From contig NZ_LXIE01000031.1 in the NCBI RefSeq assembly GCF_001641085.1, forward strand, positions 1 through 64,000: DNA of 64,000 nt, in the 5' to 3' direction. The stretch comes from Aequorivita soesokkakensis. Its GTDB lineage: Bacteria; Bacteroidota; Bacteroidia; Flavobacteriales; Flavobacteriaceae. This document shows positions 42,331 to 50,518 of the stretch, in pieces; the first letter of the stretch is position 1; each line of letters begins with the position of its first letter. Under the pieces are notes generated by a model, which saw only the letters and a program-made list of their open reading frames with translations, was not told where the DNA came from and made no database searches. The translations under genes and the position numbers were made by a program.

Positions 42331-43302
42331 TTATATTTTTCTAAAGGCATAATTTTTATAATAGCCTTTTTCATCAGTGAAGGAAGTTTCAATTTTAAGA
42401 CCTGCTTCTTTCGCTAGCCAAATCACAATATTATCATCATATTTCTGTGAAATCTCTGTGTGAATTGTTTCCCATTGATCAAAATTTACGGTAAGTTGAA
42501 GTTCTTCAATGGTTACTTCCATTGCTTTGGTAGCTACCAAAAAGCTTTTTGCCGTGCCGGTTTCGGGGTCGTAAACTTCCCAATGCTTAAAATTGTCAAC
42601 TTCAAAATTTCCGCCGAGTTCTCTATTTATGCGTGTTAAAACATTTTTGTTGAAAGCTTCTGTAATTCCAGTTTCATCATTATAAGCATCAAGGATTGTC
42701 TGCGGATTTTTCTTTTGGTCAAAACCCATAAAAAGCAAATCATCGGGCAACATAGCTTCTTTCAATTTTGTAAGAAATTCAATGGCTTTTGGATGCGGAA
42801 GATTCCCGATGTTACTTCCCAAAACCATTATCACTTTTTTGCGTTTATTGAAGCCTTTCAGCCGTTCCAAAACCTCAAAATATTCGCCCACTTCTGCATC
42901 AACATTTAAAGTTGGCATTTCATAAGCAAGATTTTTAGAGAGCAATTCCACGGCATTTTCGCTTATATCAATAGGTTTATAGATAAAGTTGAAATTATTT
43001 TCAGCCATATACTTCAAAAGCAATTTCGTTTTTTTTCCATCGCCAGCGCCCAGTTCTATTAGGTCCAAGCCGTTTTCTCTATCCCGAAATAATTCGCCAA
43101 TTGCAAAAGTGTTTTTTGAAATTATTTCAAATTCGCACCCGGTAAGATAATAGCTGGGCATAGCCATTATATCCTGAAAAAGTTTGTCGCCCTTTTTATC
43201 GTAAAAATATTTTGAGGAAAGGCGTTTTGGAAAACTGCTAAGGCCTTCGGTCACGTCTTTCTTAAATGTCTTGTTTTGTTGAGGTTTTATCTTTGTAGTC
43301 AT
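42331..43302 (-). CDS. egtD: L-histidine N-alpha-methyltransferase
   Basis: A 323-residue SAM methyltransferase that converts histidine to hercynine. KYFYDKKGDKLFQDIMAMPS and YYLTGCE near the N-terminus are diagnostic for EgtD; the SAM site is IELGAGDGKKTKLLLKY, with VLGSNIGNLPHP and the C-terminal HTEISQKYD (Glu and Ser of the histidine-binding pocket). Immediately downstream of egtB (16 bases), in one operon. Together they make the hercynyl sulfoxide precursor of ergothioneine. Confidence 0.93.
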   Translation of the reverse strand: MTTKIKPQQNKTFKKDVTEGLSSFPKRLSSKYFYDKKGDKLFQDIMAMPSYYLTGCEFEIISKNTFAIGELFRDRENGLDLIELGAGDGKKTKLLLKYMAENNFNFIYKPIDISENAVELLSKNLAYEMPTLNVDAEVGEYFEVLERLKGFNKRKKVIMVLGSNIGNLPHPKAIEFLTKLKEAMLPDDLLFMGFDQKKNPQTILDAYNDETGITEAFNKNVLTRINRELGGNFEVDNFKHWEVYDPETGTAKSFLVATKAMEVTIEELQLTVNFDQWETIHTEISQKYDDNIVIWLAKEAGLKIETSFTDEKGYYKNYAFRKI

Positions 43303-43318
43303 GGAGCTGTAGTCGTAT

Positions 43319-44482
43319 TTATTTTGCCAACCTTAAACCTGTAAATTGCCACCGTAGATTGGTTTGAAAAAAATTGCGATAAGTGGCGCGAGTATGTTTG
43401 GGAGGTGTTGCTACAGAACCGCCGCGAAGCACCTTTTGGTTTACCATAAATTTGCCGTTGTATTCACCAATGGCGCCGGGTGCTTTGGTGTAGCCAGGAT
43501 AGGGCAGATAAGCACTTTCCGTCCATTCCCAACGGTTACCCCATTGAAATTTTTGCTGTGCGGCTTCCCATTCAAATTCGGTGGGAAGGCGGCAATCTTT
43601 CCATTGTGCAAAAGCAAATGCTTCAAAATAGGAAATGTGTGAAACAGGGGCTTCCAAGTTTATTTTTTGAAGCCCTTTTAATGTGTATTGATGCCAAGTG
43701 CCCTCTATATTGTGCCAGTACATAGGTGCAGAAATGTTGTTTTGTAGCACCCAATCCCACCCTTCGGCATGCCAAAGGTTAAAATCTTTATAGCCACCAG
43801 CATTTATAAATTCAAGATATTCAGCGTTTGTGATTAGTTTATTCGAAATTTTATACTCGTGAAGATATACTTTGTGTCGGCCCAATTCATTGTCATAGCA
43901 GAATTCTTCTGGATTGTTGTGGCCAATTTCATAAATGCCTTCCTCCATTTCAATCCATTCCTGCTGAAAATTTTGGACAGGGTTTTCTAAAAAAGAATCG
44001 TTGTATTTTGGCAGCAACGGATTATTGCCGAGTATGTATTTGATATCGGTTGTAAGAAGTTCTTGGTGCTGTTTTTCGTGATGGATTCCTATTATAAGTA
44101 TTTCTTCAATTTCCTTTGAAATTTCTTCCGAAAGAAAATCCTTCATTTCGTTGGTAACGTAATGCCGATAATCATAAACCTTCGCTACACCAGGTCGGGA
44201 AAGATTGCCGCGATCATTTCTAATTACACGTTTCCCTACATTTTCATAATAACTGTTGAAAACGAAAGCAAAATCTTCGTGGAACAGTCGATAACCGGGT
44301 TTGTGGGGCTTCAATATAAATTCCTCAAAAAACCAAGTGGTATGGCCAAGGTGCCATTTTGGGGGAGAAACATCTACAATGGGCTGAACAACGTAATCTT
44401 CAATCTCCAGCGGTTTGCAAATATTTTCGGTATGTTGGCGGGTTTCCAGAAAGAACGAAACCAGTATATTTGTAGCAATCAT
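43319..44482 (-). CDS. egtB: Ergothioneine sulfoxide synthase EgtB
   Basis: A 387-residue non-haem iron enzyme. The N-terminal DinB-like domain has WHLGHTTWFFE (His47 region) and HHEKQHQELL (His135-x3-His139), giving the three-histidine iron site; the C-terminal FGE-sulfatase-type domain has EEFCYDNELGRHKVYL, LPTEFEWEAAQQKFQWGNRWEWTES-type motifs and VLRGGSVATP, ending RLAK. It joins hercynine and a thiol with oxygen. No egtA or egtC is near, so the thiol donor may be cysteine rather than gamma-glutamylcysteine. Confidence 0.93.
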   Translation of the reverse strand: MIATNILVSFFLETRQHTENICKPLEIEDYVVQPIVDVSPPKWHLGHTTWFFEEFILKPHKPGYRLFHEDFAFVFNSYYENVGKRVIRNDRGNLSRPGVAKVYDYRHYVTNEMKDFLSEEISKEIEEILIIGIHHEKQHQELLTTDIKYILGNNPLLPKYNDSFLENPVQNFQQEWIEMEEGIYEIGHNNPEEFCYDNELGRHKVYLHEYKISNKLITNAEYLEFINAGGYKDFNLWHAEGWDWVLQNNISAPMYWHNIEGTWHQYTLKGLQKINLEAPVSHISYFEAFAFAQWKDCRLPTEFEWEAAQQKFQWGNRWEWTESAYLPYPGYTKAPGAIGEYNGKFMVNQKVLRGGSVATPPKHTRATYRNFFQTNLRWQFTGLRLAK

Positions 44483-44496
44483 AAAAAAAGTGTTGT

Positions 44497-44514
44497 TCCC
44501 GATAGTTATCGGGA
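44497..44514. repeat. Palindrome TCCCGATA-GT-TATCGGGA
   Basis: A perfect 8-bp inverted repeat with a 2-base centre in the egtB upstream spacer. From memory, CCCGATA...TATCGGG palindromes are dispersed in many Bacteroidota genomes. It is not followed by a T run. Confidence 0.8.
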
Positions 44515-44596
44515 TTTTGACGACACTTTAAATATAATTATTAAAATTGTTCAACCCTATTTCACAGACGTTAAACAGTTGTTAAACTCGAAGATT

Positions 44597-45106
44597 TCAG
44601 TTTTTTGATTTTCGTTTATCTTTTTTAGAATCAATTTTTTGGGGAGCCTCAACTTGGAAAACAATGGGCAACGAATATAATACGCCAACTGCCTCTCCCC
44701 GCTGTTTACCGGGCTCCATTTGTGGAAGATTGCCAACAACCCGAACGGCTTCTTTTTCAATTTCGTAATGAGCTGCACGGGCTCTTACATCCACAACTTT
44801 CCCTTCTTTATCAATTTTAAATTGAACTGCCACCCTATAAACCTTTGGGGCTAAATTCAGAGATTCAATTTTTTTCATATTAAAATTACTGCTGACAAAT
44901 GCAGAAATTTTAGAAGACATGCATTCTTTCAATTCTACATTGCTATTCCCTTCACAACCTGGATATACTGGAACGTTTTCAATTACTGCATAAGGTACAT
45001 CACCTTTTGTCATTTCAGATTCAGTAACTTCGGTTATTGTTCCTTCCTGTGCAAAAGCAGATGATGTGGCAATAATTGCAGTGATTATTAGGAGTTTTTT
45101 CAACAT
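44597..45106 (-). CDS. Secreted TonB-like domain protein
   Basis: A 169-residue protein with a signal peptide (ending SAFAQ). The mature part VPYAVIENVPVYPGCEGNSN, KECMSSKISAFVSSNFNM and FKIDKEGKVVDVRARA, then LPIVFQV matches the C-terminal domain of TonB and of the M56 sensor at 390. It lacks an N-terminal membrane anchor and a proline-rich linker, and ends in a lysine-rich tail. Next to a second copy (45121) in the same direction, 14 bases apart. Role unknown; not a functional TonB. Confidence 0.87.
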   Translation of the reverse strand: MLKKLLIITAIIATSSAFAQEGTITEVTESEMTKGDVPYAVIENVPVYPGCEGNSNVELKECMSSKISAFVSSNFNMKKIESLNLAPKVYRVAVQFKIDKEGKVVDVRARAAHYEIEKEAVRVVGNLPQMEPGKQRGEAVGVLYSLPIVFQVEAPQKIDSKKDKRKSKN

Positions 45107-45120
45107 TTTATTATTTGGTA

Positions 45121-45540
45121 TTAAAAAGTAAAGGGAACAGTCATTTTAATAGCACGGGGTTTTCCGCCCATCATTCCGGGTTTTGCCATTTTCGGAATTG
45201 ATAAAATATTTCTTTTGGCTTCATCCTGTAATTCTTTTGTTCCACCGGAAACGCTCGTTACTTCTACAATACCTTTTTCATTGATAATAAAATCCACAAG
45301 GACCCTTATTTTTTCTTTTTTCTGGTATCCTGCGGGAAACTTAAAGTTTTTGGAAATATGAGAAGCTAATTTTTGGTTGAAACAAGCATCTCTTTTAGCA
45401 GCATCGCCGCCTTCACAACCTGGCCAGATGGGGCCTATTTCTTTTAGGGTTACGGTATTTTTATTAACATTGCCCCATTCTTCTTGGGCAAAAAGGGTGG
45501 TTGAAAAAAGAATGCAGAGGGCAATAAGTAGGTTTTTCAT
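45121..45540 (-). CDS. Secreted TonB-like domain protein
   Basis: A 139-residue protein with a signal peptide (ending TLFAQ), then GPIWPGCEGGDAAKRDACFN, KIRVLVDFIINEKGIVEVTS and a closing RAIKMTVPFTF. Same domain and two-cysteine pattern as the neighbour at 44597 and the protein at 1786. The two adjacent copies probably arose by duplication and are co-transcribed. Function unknown. Confidence 0.87.
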   Translation of the reverse strand: MKNLLIALCILFSTTLFAQEEWGNVNKNTVTLKEIGPIWPGCEGGDAAKRDACFNQKLASHISKNFKFPAGYQKKEKIRVLVDFIINEKGIVEVTSVSGGTKELQDEAKRNILSIPKMAKPGMMGGKPRAIKMTVPFTF

Positions 45541-45560
45541 TTTGGAAATTGTTTTTTAAT

Positions 45561-46385
45561 TTAAATAGCAACAGCGCCTTTGATGTGTGGGTAAGGATTG
45601 TAGTCTATAAGTGTAAAGTCATCAAAAGTGAAGCCAAATATATCTTTTACATTTGGATTTAGCAACATTTTTGGCAAAGCGCGCGGTTCGCGTGAAAGTT
45701 GAAGCTCTACTTGTTCAAAATGATTGCTGTAAATATGGGCGTCACCAAAAGTGTGGACGAAATCGCCAGCTTGATAGCCACAAACCTGCGCAACCATCAT
45801 AGTTAACAGTGCATAAGAAGCTATATTAAAAGGAACGCCCAAGAAAATATCTGCGCTTCTTTGATAGAGTTGGCATGATAATTTTCCTTCAGCAACGTAA
45901 AACTGAAAGAACGCATGGCAGGGCGGAAGGGCAGCTTTTCCATTGGCCACATTTTCTGAAAATGGCTTTGATGTATTTGGCATTACGCTTGGATTCCAAG
46001 CACTAACTAACATTCTTCTGCTGTCTGGATTCGTTTTTAGGGTTTGGATTATTTCTGAAATTTGATCTATTTCCTCACTGTTCCAATTTCGCCACTGGTG
46101 ACCATAAACGGGACCCAGATCGCCATTTTCATCTGCCCATTCATTCCAAATGCGCACGCCGTTTTCTTGAAGATATTTAATGTTTGTATCGCCGTTCAAA
46201 AACCATAAAAGTTCGTAAATAATCGATTTTAAATGCAGTTTTTTGGTGGTTATCATTGGGAATCCTTCACTTAGATCAAAACGCATTTGGTAGCCAAAAA
46301 CGCTTTTTGTTCCAGTGCCAGTACGGTCCTGTTTTTCGGTGCCATTTTCCATTACATGTTTCAGAAGGTCGTGATATTGTTTCAT
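45561..46385 (-). CDS. thyA: Thymidylate synthase
   Basis: A 274-residue ThyA that methylates dUMP with methylene-tetrahydrofolate. [18 protein letters not shown] and [19 protein letters not shown] at the N-terminus, [14 protein letters not shown], the nucleophile motif [33 protein letters not shown] and [15 protein letters not shown] are diagnostic. DHFR, which regenerates the folate, is at 40240. Normal length. Confidence 0.98.
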   Translation of the reverse strand: MKQYHDLLKHVMENGTEKQDRTGTGTKSVFGYQMRFDLSEGFPMITTKKLHLKSIIYELLWFLNGDTNIKYLQENGVRIWNEWADENGDLGPVYGHQWRNWNSEEIDQISEIIQTLKTNPDSRRMLVSAWNPSVMPNTSKPFSENVANGKAALPPCHAFFQFYVAEGKLSCQLYQRSADIFLGVPFNIASYALLTMMVAQVCGYQAGDFVHTFGDAHIYSNHFEQVELQLSREPRALPKMLLNPNVKDIFGFTFDDFTLIDYNPYPHIKGAVAI

Positions 46386-46504
46386 TTCAGGATAATCTAA
46401 ATTGTTGGCTTAAAAATACTAATAGCGAAGGTGATGCTCAAATTATTTTAGAGTTGCTTTTAAATAAGTTATCAACGATTTAACATTTATTTAAGAGTGT
46501 TGTT

Positions 46505-46512
46505 TATATTTG
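46505..46512 (+). promoter_or_regulatory. -7 element TATATTTG
   Basis: Fits TAnnTTTG, 18 bases before the ATG at 46531; TTG at the -33 position is not evident. Confidence 0.5.
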
Positions 46513-46530
46513 TATAACATTCTTTAAACA

Positions 46531-46896
46531 ATGAAAAAATCTTACAATACACCATATGGTCTAATGGAATGTTATGAAAACTATTTGGTTTTTCATTTAG
46601 CCTCTGATGGGGTTACTGGCGAGGCTTCAAAAGAGATTCTTTCCTTTGCGATGAAGCATTATGTGAATAGAAAATATGTTTTCATAGCCAGTAGGAAATT
46701 TGCTTCGCCTATTTCTCCATCAGCTTATAAAGCTATTAATCCAAAATATATGGTTGGATTGGCGATTGTTTCAGAAAGTGATGCCGTTAAAAAAGAAGCC
46801 TATAATGAACAGGGGCTTTTTAATGGAGCGTTTAGTTATTTTAAGACAATTGCTGAGGCTGAAGATTGGGCAAATACTGTTGTGAGGAAATCCTAA
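46531..46896 (+). CDS. Small soluble hypothetical protein (STAS/SpoIIAA-like?)
   Basis: A 121-residue soluble protein: MKKSYNTPYGLMECYENYLVF, helix-strand alternation with MKHYVNRKYVFIASRKFAS, NPKYMVGLAIVSES and a final AEDWANTVVRK helix. The alternating pattern is like SpoIIAA-like (STAS-fold) proteins of Bacteroidota, but I do not find a decisive motif. It converges with the transporter gene, stop codons overlapping. Confidence 0.75.
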   Translation: MKKSYNTPYGLMECYENYLVFHLASDGVTGEASKEILSFAMKHYVNRKYVFIASRKFASPISPSAYKAINPKYMVGLAIVSESDAVKKEAYNEQGLFNGAFSYFKTIAEAEDWANTVVRKS

Positions 46897-48647
46897 CCTA
46901 TAATCATTCCCGCAATTGTTGCCGAAATTAGCGATGCAATGGTTCCGCCAATCAATGCCTTCATCCCAAATTTTGAAAGTGTTTTTCGCTGTCCCGGCGC
47001 CAAAGAGCCAATGCCGCCAATTTGGATTCCGATAGAGGCGAAATTTGCAAAACCACAAAGCATATAGGTTGCCATAATAATGCTTTTTTCGTAATTCAGA
47101 TGCAGTTCATTTGAAACATTTTTAAGTTCTGCCAATTGTATGTAGCCAATGAATTCACTAGCCGCCAGTTTTATTCCCAATAATTGGCCCATCATAAACA
47201 TATCTTCTTTAGCAACGCCAATAAGCCACATTAGCGGGGCGAAAACACTTCCTAATATAAATTCCAACGAAAGACCATCATAGGCTGTATTCTTAGCAAT
47301 CACTTCGTTTAGCGACATAAAATGCCAATTAATATTCAAGGTTTGAATAGTGAAACCATCGAAACTTGCCAGCGCACCCAATATTCCATTGAACATTGCG
47401 ATAAAAGCAACAAAAACCAAAAGCATTGCCCCAACGTTTACGGCCAGTTTAAGACCTTCTGTAGTTCCGTTGGCAATGGCATCCAAAAAGTTGGAGCCAA
47501 TTTTGTCTGAAGAAACTTTCACATCTGTATTTATGGATTCGGTTTGCGGATACAATATTTTTGAAATAACAATTGCGCCCGGAGCCGCCATAACGGAAGC
47601 TGCCAAAAGGTGTTTTGCGAAGGTGAGTCGAAGCTCAGGGTCGTCACCGCCTAAAAAACCTATATATGCAGCAAGCACGGCGCCGGCAACGGTAGCCATT
47701 CCGCCAATCATAACCAAAAGCATTTCACTTTTGTTCATTTTCTCCAAATAGGCTTTTATAAGTAATGGAGCTTCAGTTTGCCCTAAAAAGATATTTCCGG
47801 CAACGCTTAAACTTTCAGCACCTGAAATATTCAAAAGCTTCGTCAGTAGCCATCCCATTCCTTTTACAACTACTTGGATTATTCCGAAATAAAACAAAAC
47901 CGAAGTCAGTGCTGAGAAAAATATGATAGTTGGCAAAACCTGAAAGGCGAAAATAAACCCGAAAGAGTTGATATCTATCATGCCGCCAAAGAGAAATTCA
48001 CTTCCGGCGCGGGTATAATTCAAAACATCAATAAAACGTTGGCCAATCCATTCAAAAATAATTTTTACGAAATTTACTTTTAAAACACTTATTGCAATAA
48101 TTAACTGAAAGGCCAAGCCAATACCGACGGTTTTCCAATTGATGGCTTTTTTGTTTGAACTGAAAAGGAAAGCTATAATTATTAAGGAAATCATTCCTAA
48201 AATACCACGCCAAAGGCTTTGCATTGAAAATCCTGCGCTGGGAATTATTTCTGAAGATTTCGCAACCGATTCCAAAGCTGAAGCGGATGCTATACTTGGC
48301 GTTTTTAGTTGATATTCGTAATTATTTTCTGAAAGTGAAAGTGTGCTATCGGTAACCTGCGTAACCCGAAATCTGCGAATGCTGTCACTGGGTTTGTTGA
48401 AGAAAAGTACCAATAGACTATTCTGAAAAATATAATCGCCGTTGGATTTTAGGCTATCACTGCCCGCCATTTGATATTCAAAAGAACCGTTTTCAAGTTT
48501 TAGGTAATCTTTTTCAGGATTTATATTGATGATTGATAGTCCGCTGTTATCCTTTACTTCTGAAAATTGCCACGTTCTTTCAATACTCTGCCCAAAAACG
48601 GTTCCGAAGCATAAAAGAGCGAGCGTTACAACTAAAAATTTCTGCAT
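46893..48647 (-). CDS. CNT-family nucleoside transporter with N-terminal lipocalin-like domain
   Basis: A 584-residue protein. A signal peptide (ending GTVFGQ) and a soluble lipocalin-like domain (about 20-115: SIERTWQFSEVKDNSG, SLLVLFFNKPSDS) are followed by a concentrative nucleoside transporter: helices from about 145, with GFIFAFQVLPTIIFFSA, GNIFLGQTEAPLLIKAYLEK and FANFASIGIQIGGIGSLAPG, which are CNT signatures. It imports nucleosides with Na or H. The periplasmic domain is not part of standard NupC. Confidence 0.92.
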   Translation of the reverse strand: MQKFLVVTLALLCFGTVFGQSIERTWQFSEVKDNSGLSIININPEKDYLKLENGSFEYQMAGSDSLKSNGDYIFQNSLLVLFFNKPSDSIRRFRVTQVTDSTLSLSENNYEYQLKTPSIASASALESVAKSSEIIPSAGFSMQSLWRGILGMISLIIIAFLFSSNKKAINWKTVGIGLAFQLIIAISVLKVNFVKIIFEWIGQRFIDVLNYTRAGSEFLFGGMIDINSFGFIFAFQVLPTIIFFSALTSVLFYFGIIQVVVKGMGWLLTKLLNISGAESLSVAGNIFLGQTEAPLLIKAYLEKMNKSEMLLVMIGGMATVAGAVLAAYIGFLGGDDPELRLTFAKHLLAASVMAAPGAIVISKILYPQTESINTDVKVSSDKIGSNFLDAIANGTTEGLKLAVNVGAMLLVFVAFIAMFNGILGALASFDGFTIQTLNINWHFMSLNEVIAKNTAYDGLSLEFILGSVFAPLMWLIGVAKEDMFMMGQLLGIKLAASEFIGYIQLAELKNVSNELHLNYEKSIIMATYMLCGFANFASIGIQIGGIGSLAPGQRKTLSKFGMKALIGGTIASLISATIAGMIIG

Positions 48648-48667
48648 AAATTTTTTATAAGTTCCGG

Positions 48668-49291
48668 TTATTGCCTTTTTGAAATTTCATCTCTCACTCT
48701 TGCAGCCTTTTCGTAATTTTCATTTTTTACGGCTTCGTCCAGCATTTTTTTCAGTTCGGTTAAGCTAAGTTTGCTGTAATCTTCCCCTGCAGGTTTCACG
48801 GATTCTTTGTCTTCGCCCAAAAGCAAATTTTCAATAACAGTTTCTTCTTCCTTTGAGATGGATTTTTTGCTGGTTGAGGTTTTTAAAAATATCCCCGCTT
48901 TGTCCAAAATATTTTTATAGGTAAAAATCGGCGCTTTAAACCGAAGTGCCAAAGCAATGGCATCGCTGGTTCTGGCATCTATTATTTCTTCAATTTTGTC
49001 GCGTTCGCAGATGATACTGGAATAGAAAACGCCATCAACCAATTTGTGTATTATCACTTGTTTTACTACAATATCAAATCTATCGGCAAAATTTTTAAAA
49101 AGATCGTGGGTAAGGGGTCGGGGCGGAGTGATGTCTTTTTCCAAAGCAATCGCAATGGACTGGGCTTCAAAAGCACCGATAACTATTGGCAATTTCCGTT
49201 CGCCATCCACTTCGTTTAAAATAAGGGCATAGGCACCATTTTGTGTTTGGCTGTATGATATTCCTTTTATGGTAAGTTTTACTAAACTCAT
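48668..49291 (-). CDS. Bifunctional nuclease family (DUF151) protein with UVR motif
   Basis: A 207-residue protein: DUF151 domain in residues 1-130 (LTIKGISYSQTQNGAYALIL, RKLPIVIGAFEAQSIAIALE, RTSDAIALALRFKAPI) and a C-terminal UvrB/UvrC motif (LKKMLDEAVKNENYEKAARV). The DUF151 family is described as a bifunctional DNase/RNase in plants. It is co-oriented with the transporter gene, 20 bases away. Immediately upstream of its start is a heptamer repeat array. Confidence 0.93.
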   Translation of the reverse strand: MSLVKLTIKGISYSQTQNGAYALILNEVDGERKLPIVIGAFEAQSIAIALEKDITPPRPLTHDLFKNFADRFDIVVKQVIIHKLVDGVFYSSIICERDKIEEIIDARTSDAIALALRFKAPIFTYKNILDKAGIFLKTSTSKKSISKEEETVIENLLLGEDKESVKPAGEDYSKLSLTELKKMLDEAVKNENYEKAARVRDEISKRQ

Positions 49292-49295
49292 TTTT

Positions 49296-49330
49296 CAGTT
49301 GTCAGTGCTCGGTACGCAGTGTTCAGTTAA
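49296..49330. repeat. Degenerate heptamer repeat (CAGTGTT type)
   Basis: CAGTTGT, CAGTGCT, CGGTACG, CAGTGTT, CAGTTAA in exact 7 bp register, beginning 4 bases upstream of the minus-strand start codon at 49291. Confidence 0.75.
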
Positions 49331-49365
49331 ACAATGGATTATAAAAATAGCGAATAAAAAACAAT

Positions 49366-49415
49366 AAAAAAAGCTGTTTAAATTTGGATGTTTCCATATC
49401 TAAACAGCCTTTTTC
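49366..49415 (-). terminator. Terminator of etfA
   Basis: GCTGTTTA / TAAACAGC pair around a 20-base loop, followed on the minus strand by T7 or more, about 30 bases after the etfA stop. Confidence 0.75.
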
Positions 49416-49436
49416 GAGGCACAAATTAATAAAAAA

Positions 49437-50402
49437 TTATGCGTTCTGCGCTTTAAATTCCTTTAATTTTTCTGTGAGTTTTGGCACAATTTCAAAAGCA
49501 TCGCCAACTATACCGTAGTCTGCGGCCTTAAAGAAAGGTGCCTCGGGGTCATTGTTTATAACCACTTTCACTTTTGAAGCGTTTATACCCGCCAAATGCT
49601 GTATTGCTCCTGAAATACCGATTGCAATATAAAGATTTGAGGCAACGGGTTTTCCAGTTTGACCAACGTGTTCGCTGTGGGGTCTCCAGCCCATATCGCT
49701 CACTGGTTTTGAGCAAGCTGTTGCAGCGCCCAATGTTTTAGCAAGATCCTCGATCATTCCCCAATTTTCAGGGCCTTTAAGGCCACGGCCGCCGGAAACA
49801 ACTATTTCGGCATCTGCGATGGTTACTTTATCGGTCGCTTTATCTACGGAAATAATTTCCATATCAAAATCATGGGCGTCCAGATTTGGAGAGAATGCTT
49901 CGGCTGTAGCTGAAGTTTCATTTTCTTTCAATCCGTATGAGTTTTTACCCAATCCGATAATTTTTCTGTCGGTTTTGATTTCGGTGGTTGCGAAAGCTTT
50001 GTTTGTAAACACATTCGATTTCACTTTGAAAGGGGAAGTGCTTTCAGGAAGCGCGGTAACATTGGGCACGTAACCAGCTTCCAAATTTACTGCAAGTGCA
50101 GGAGCCAGAAATTTACTGTTTGCGCTGGAAGTAACCACGATAACCTTTGCATCTTCAGTTTTCGCTGCTTGTGCAATTACATCTGCATAGGCTTCGCCAT
50201 TAAATTTGTTCAATTTATCGTTGGAAACCTGCAAAACTTTTGAAGCACCGTATTTTCCCAATTCTGAAATGTCGTTGGCGTTGATGCTAACGGCGGTAAC
50301 CGAAGTTCCCATTTGGTCTGCAATTCCTTTTGCGTATGAAACTGCTTCCAAGGCTATTTTCTTAATTTTTCCTTCTTCTGATTCTGTATAAACTAATATC
50401 AT
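49437..50402 (-). CDS. etfA: Electron transfer flavoprotein alpha subunit
   Basis: A 321-residue EtfA that with EtfB accepts electrons from acyl-CoA dehydrogenases. FAD-binding C-terminal domain: DAEIVVSGGRGLKGPENWGM, KPVSDMGWRPHSEHVGQTGK, NLYIAIGISGAIQHLAGI and VVINNDPEAPFFKAADYGIV are diagnostic. N-terminal half has MILVYTESEEGKIKK and VSINANDISELGKYGASKV. Its partner etfB is upstream, separated by 114 bases of repeats. Confidence 0.97.
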   Translation of the reverse strand: MILVYTESEEGKIKKIALEAVSYAKGIADQMGTSVTAVSINANDISELGKYGASKVLQVSNDKLNKFNGEAYADVIAQAAKTEDAKVIVVTSSANSKFLAPALAVNLEAGYVPNVTALPESTSPFKVKSNVFTNKAFATTEIKTDRKIIGLGKNSYGLKENETSATAEAFSPNLDAHDFDMEIISVDKATDKVTIADAEIVVSGGRGLKGPENWGMIEDLAKTLGAATACSKPVSDMGWRPHSEHVGQTGKPVASNLYIAIGISGAIQHLAGINASKVKVVINNDPEAPFFKAADYGIVGDAFEIVPKLTEKLKEFKAQNA

Positions 50403-50465
50403 TTTAATATTATTTTGAAATTAATATTCAAGATTTGGAATTATCAGTTAATTCGAAAATTCCAA

Positions 50466-50518
50466 ATCTAAAATTCCAAATTCCAAAGTTGGAATTTGGT
50501 ACTTGAAATTTGAAATTT
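50466..50518. repeat. Heptamer and palindromic repeat between etfB and etfA
   Basis: Contains a perfect inverted repeat CCAAATTCCAA-AG-TTGGAATTTGG (50476-50499), tandem ATTCCAA and GAAATTT 7-mers, and GGTACTTGAAATTTG, which is the reverse complement of the repeat at 36608. The last copy overlaps the etfB stop codon. Confidence 0.85.
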
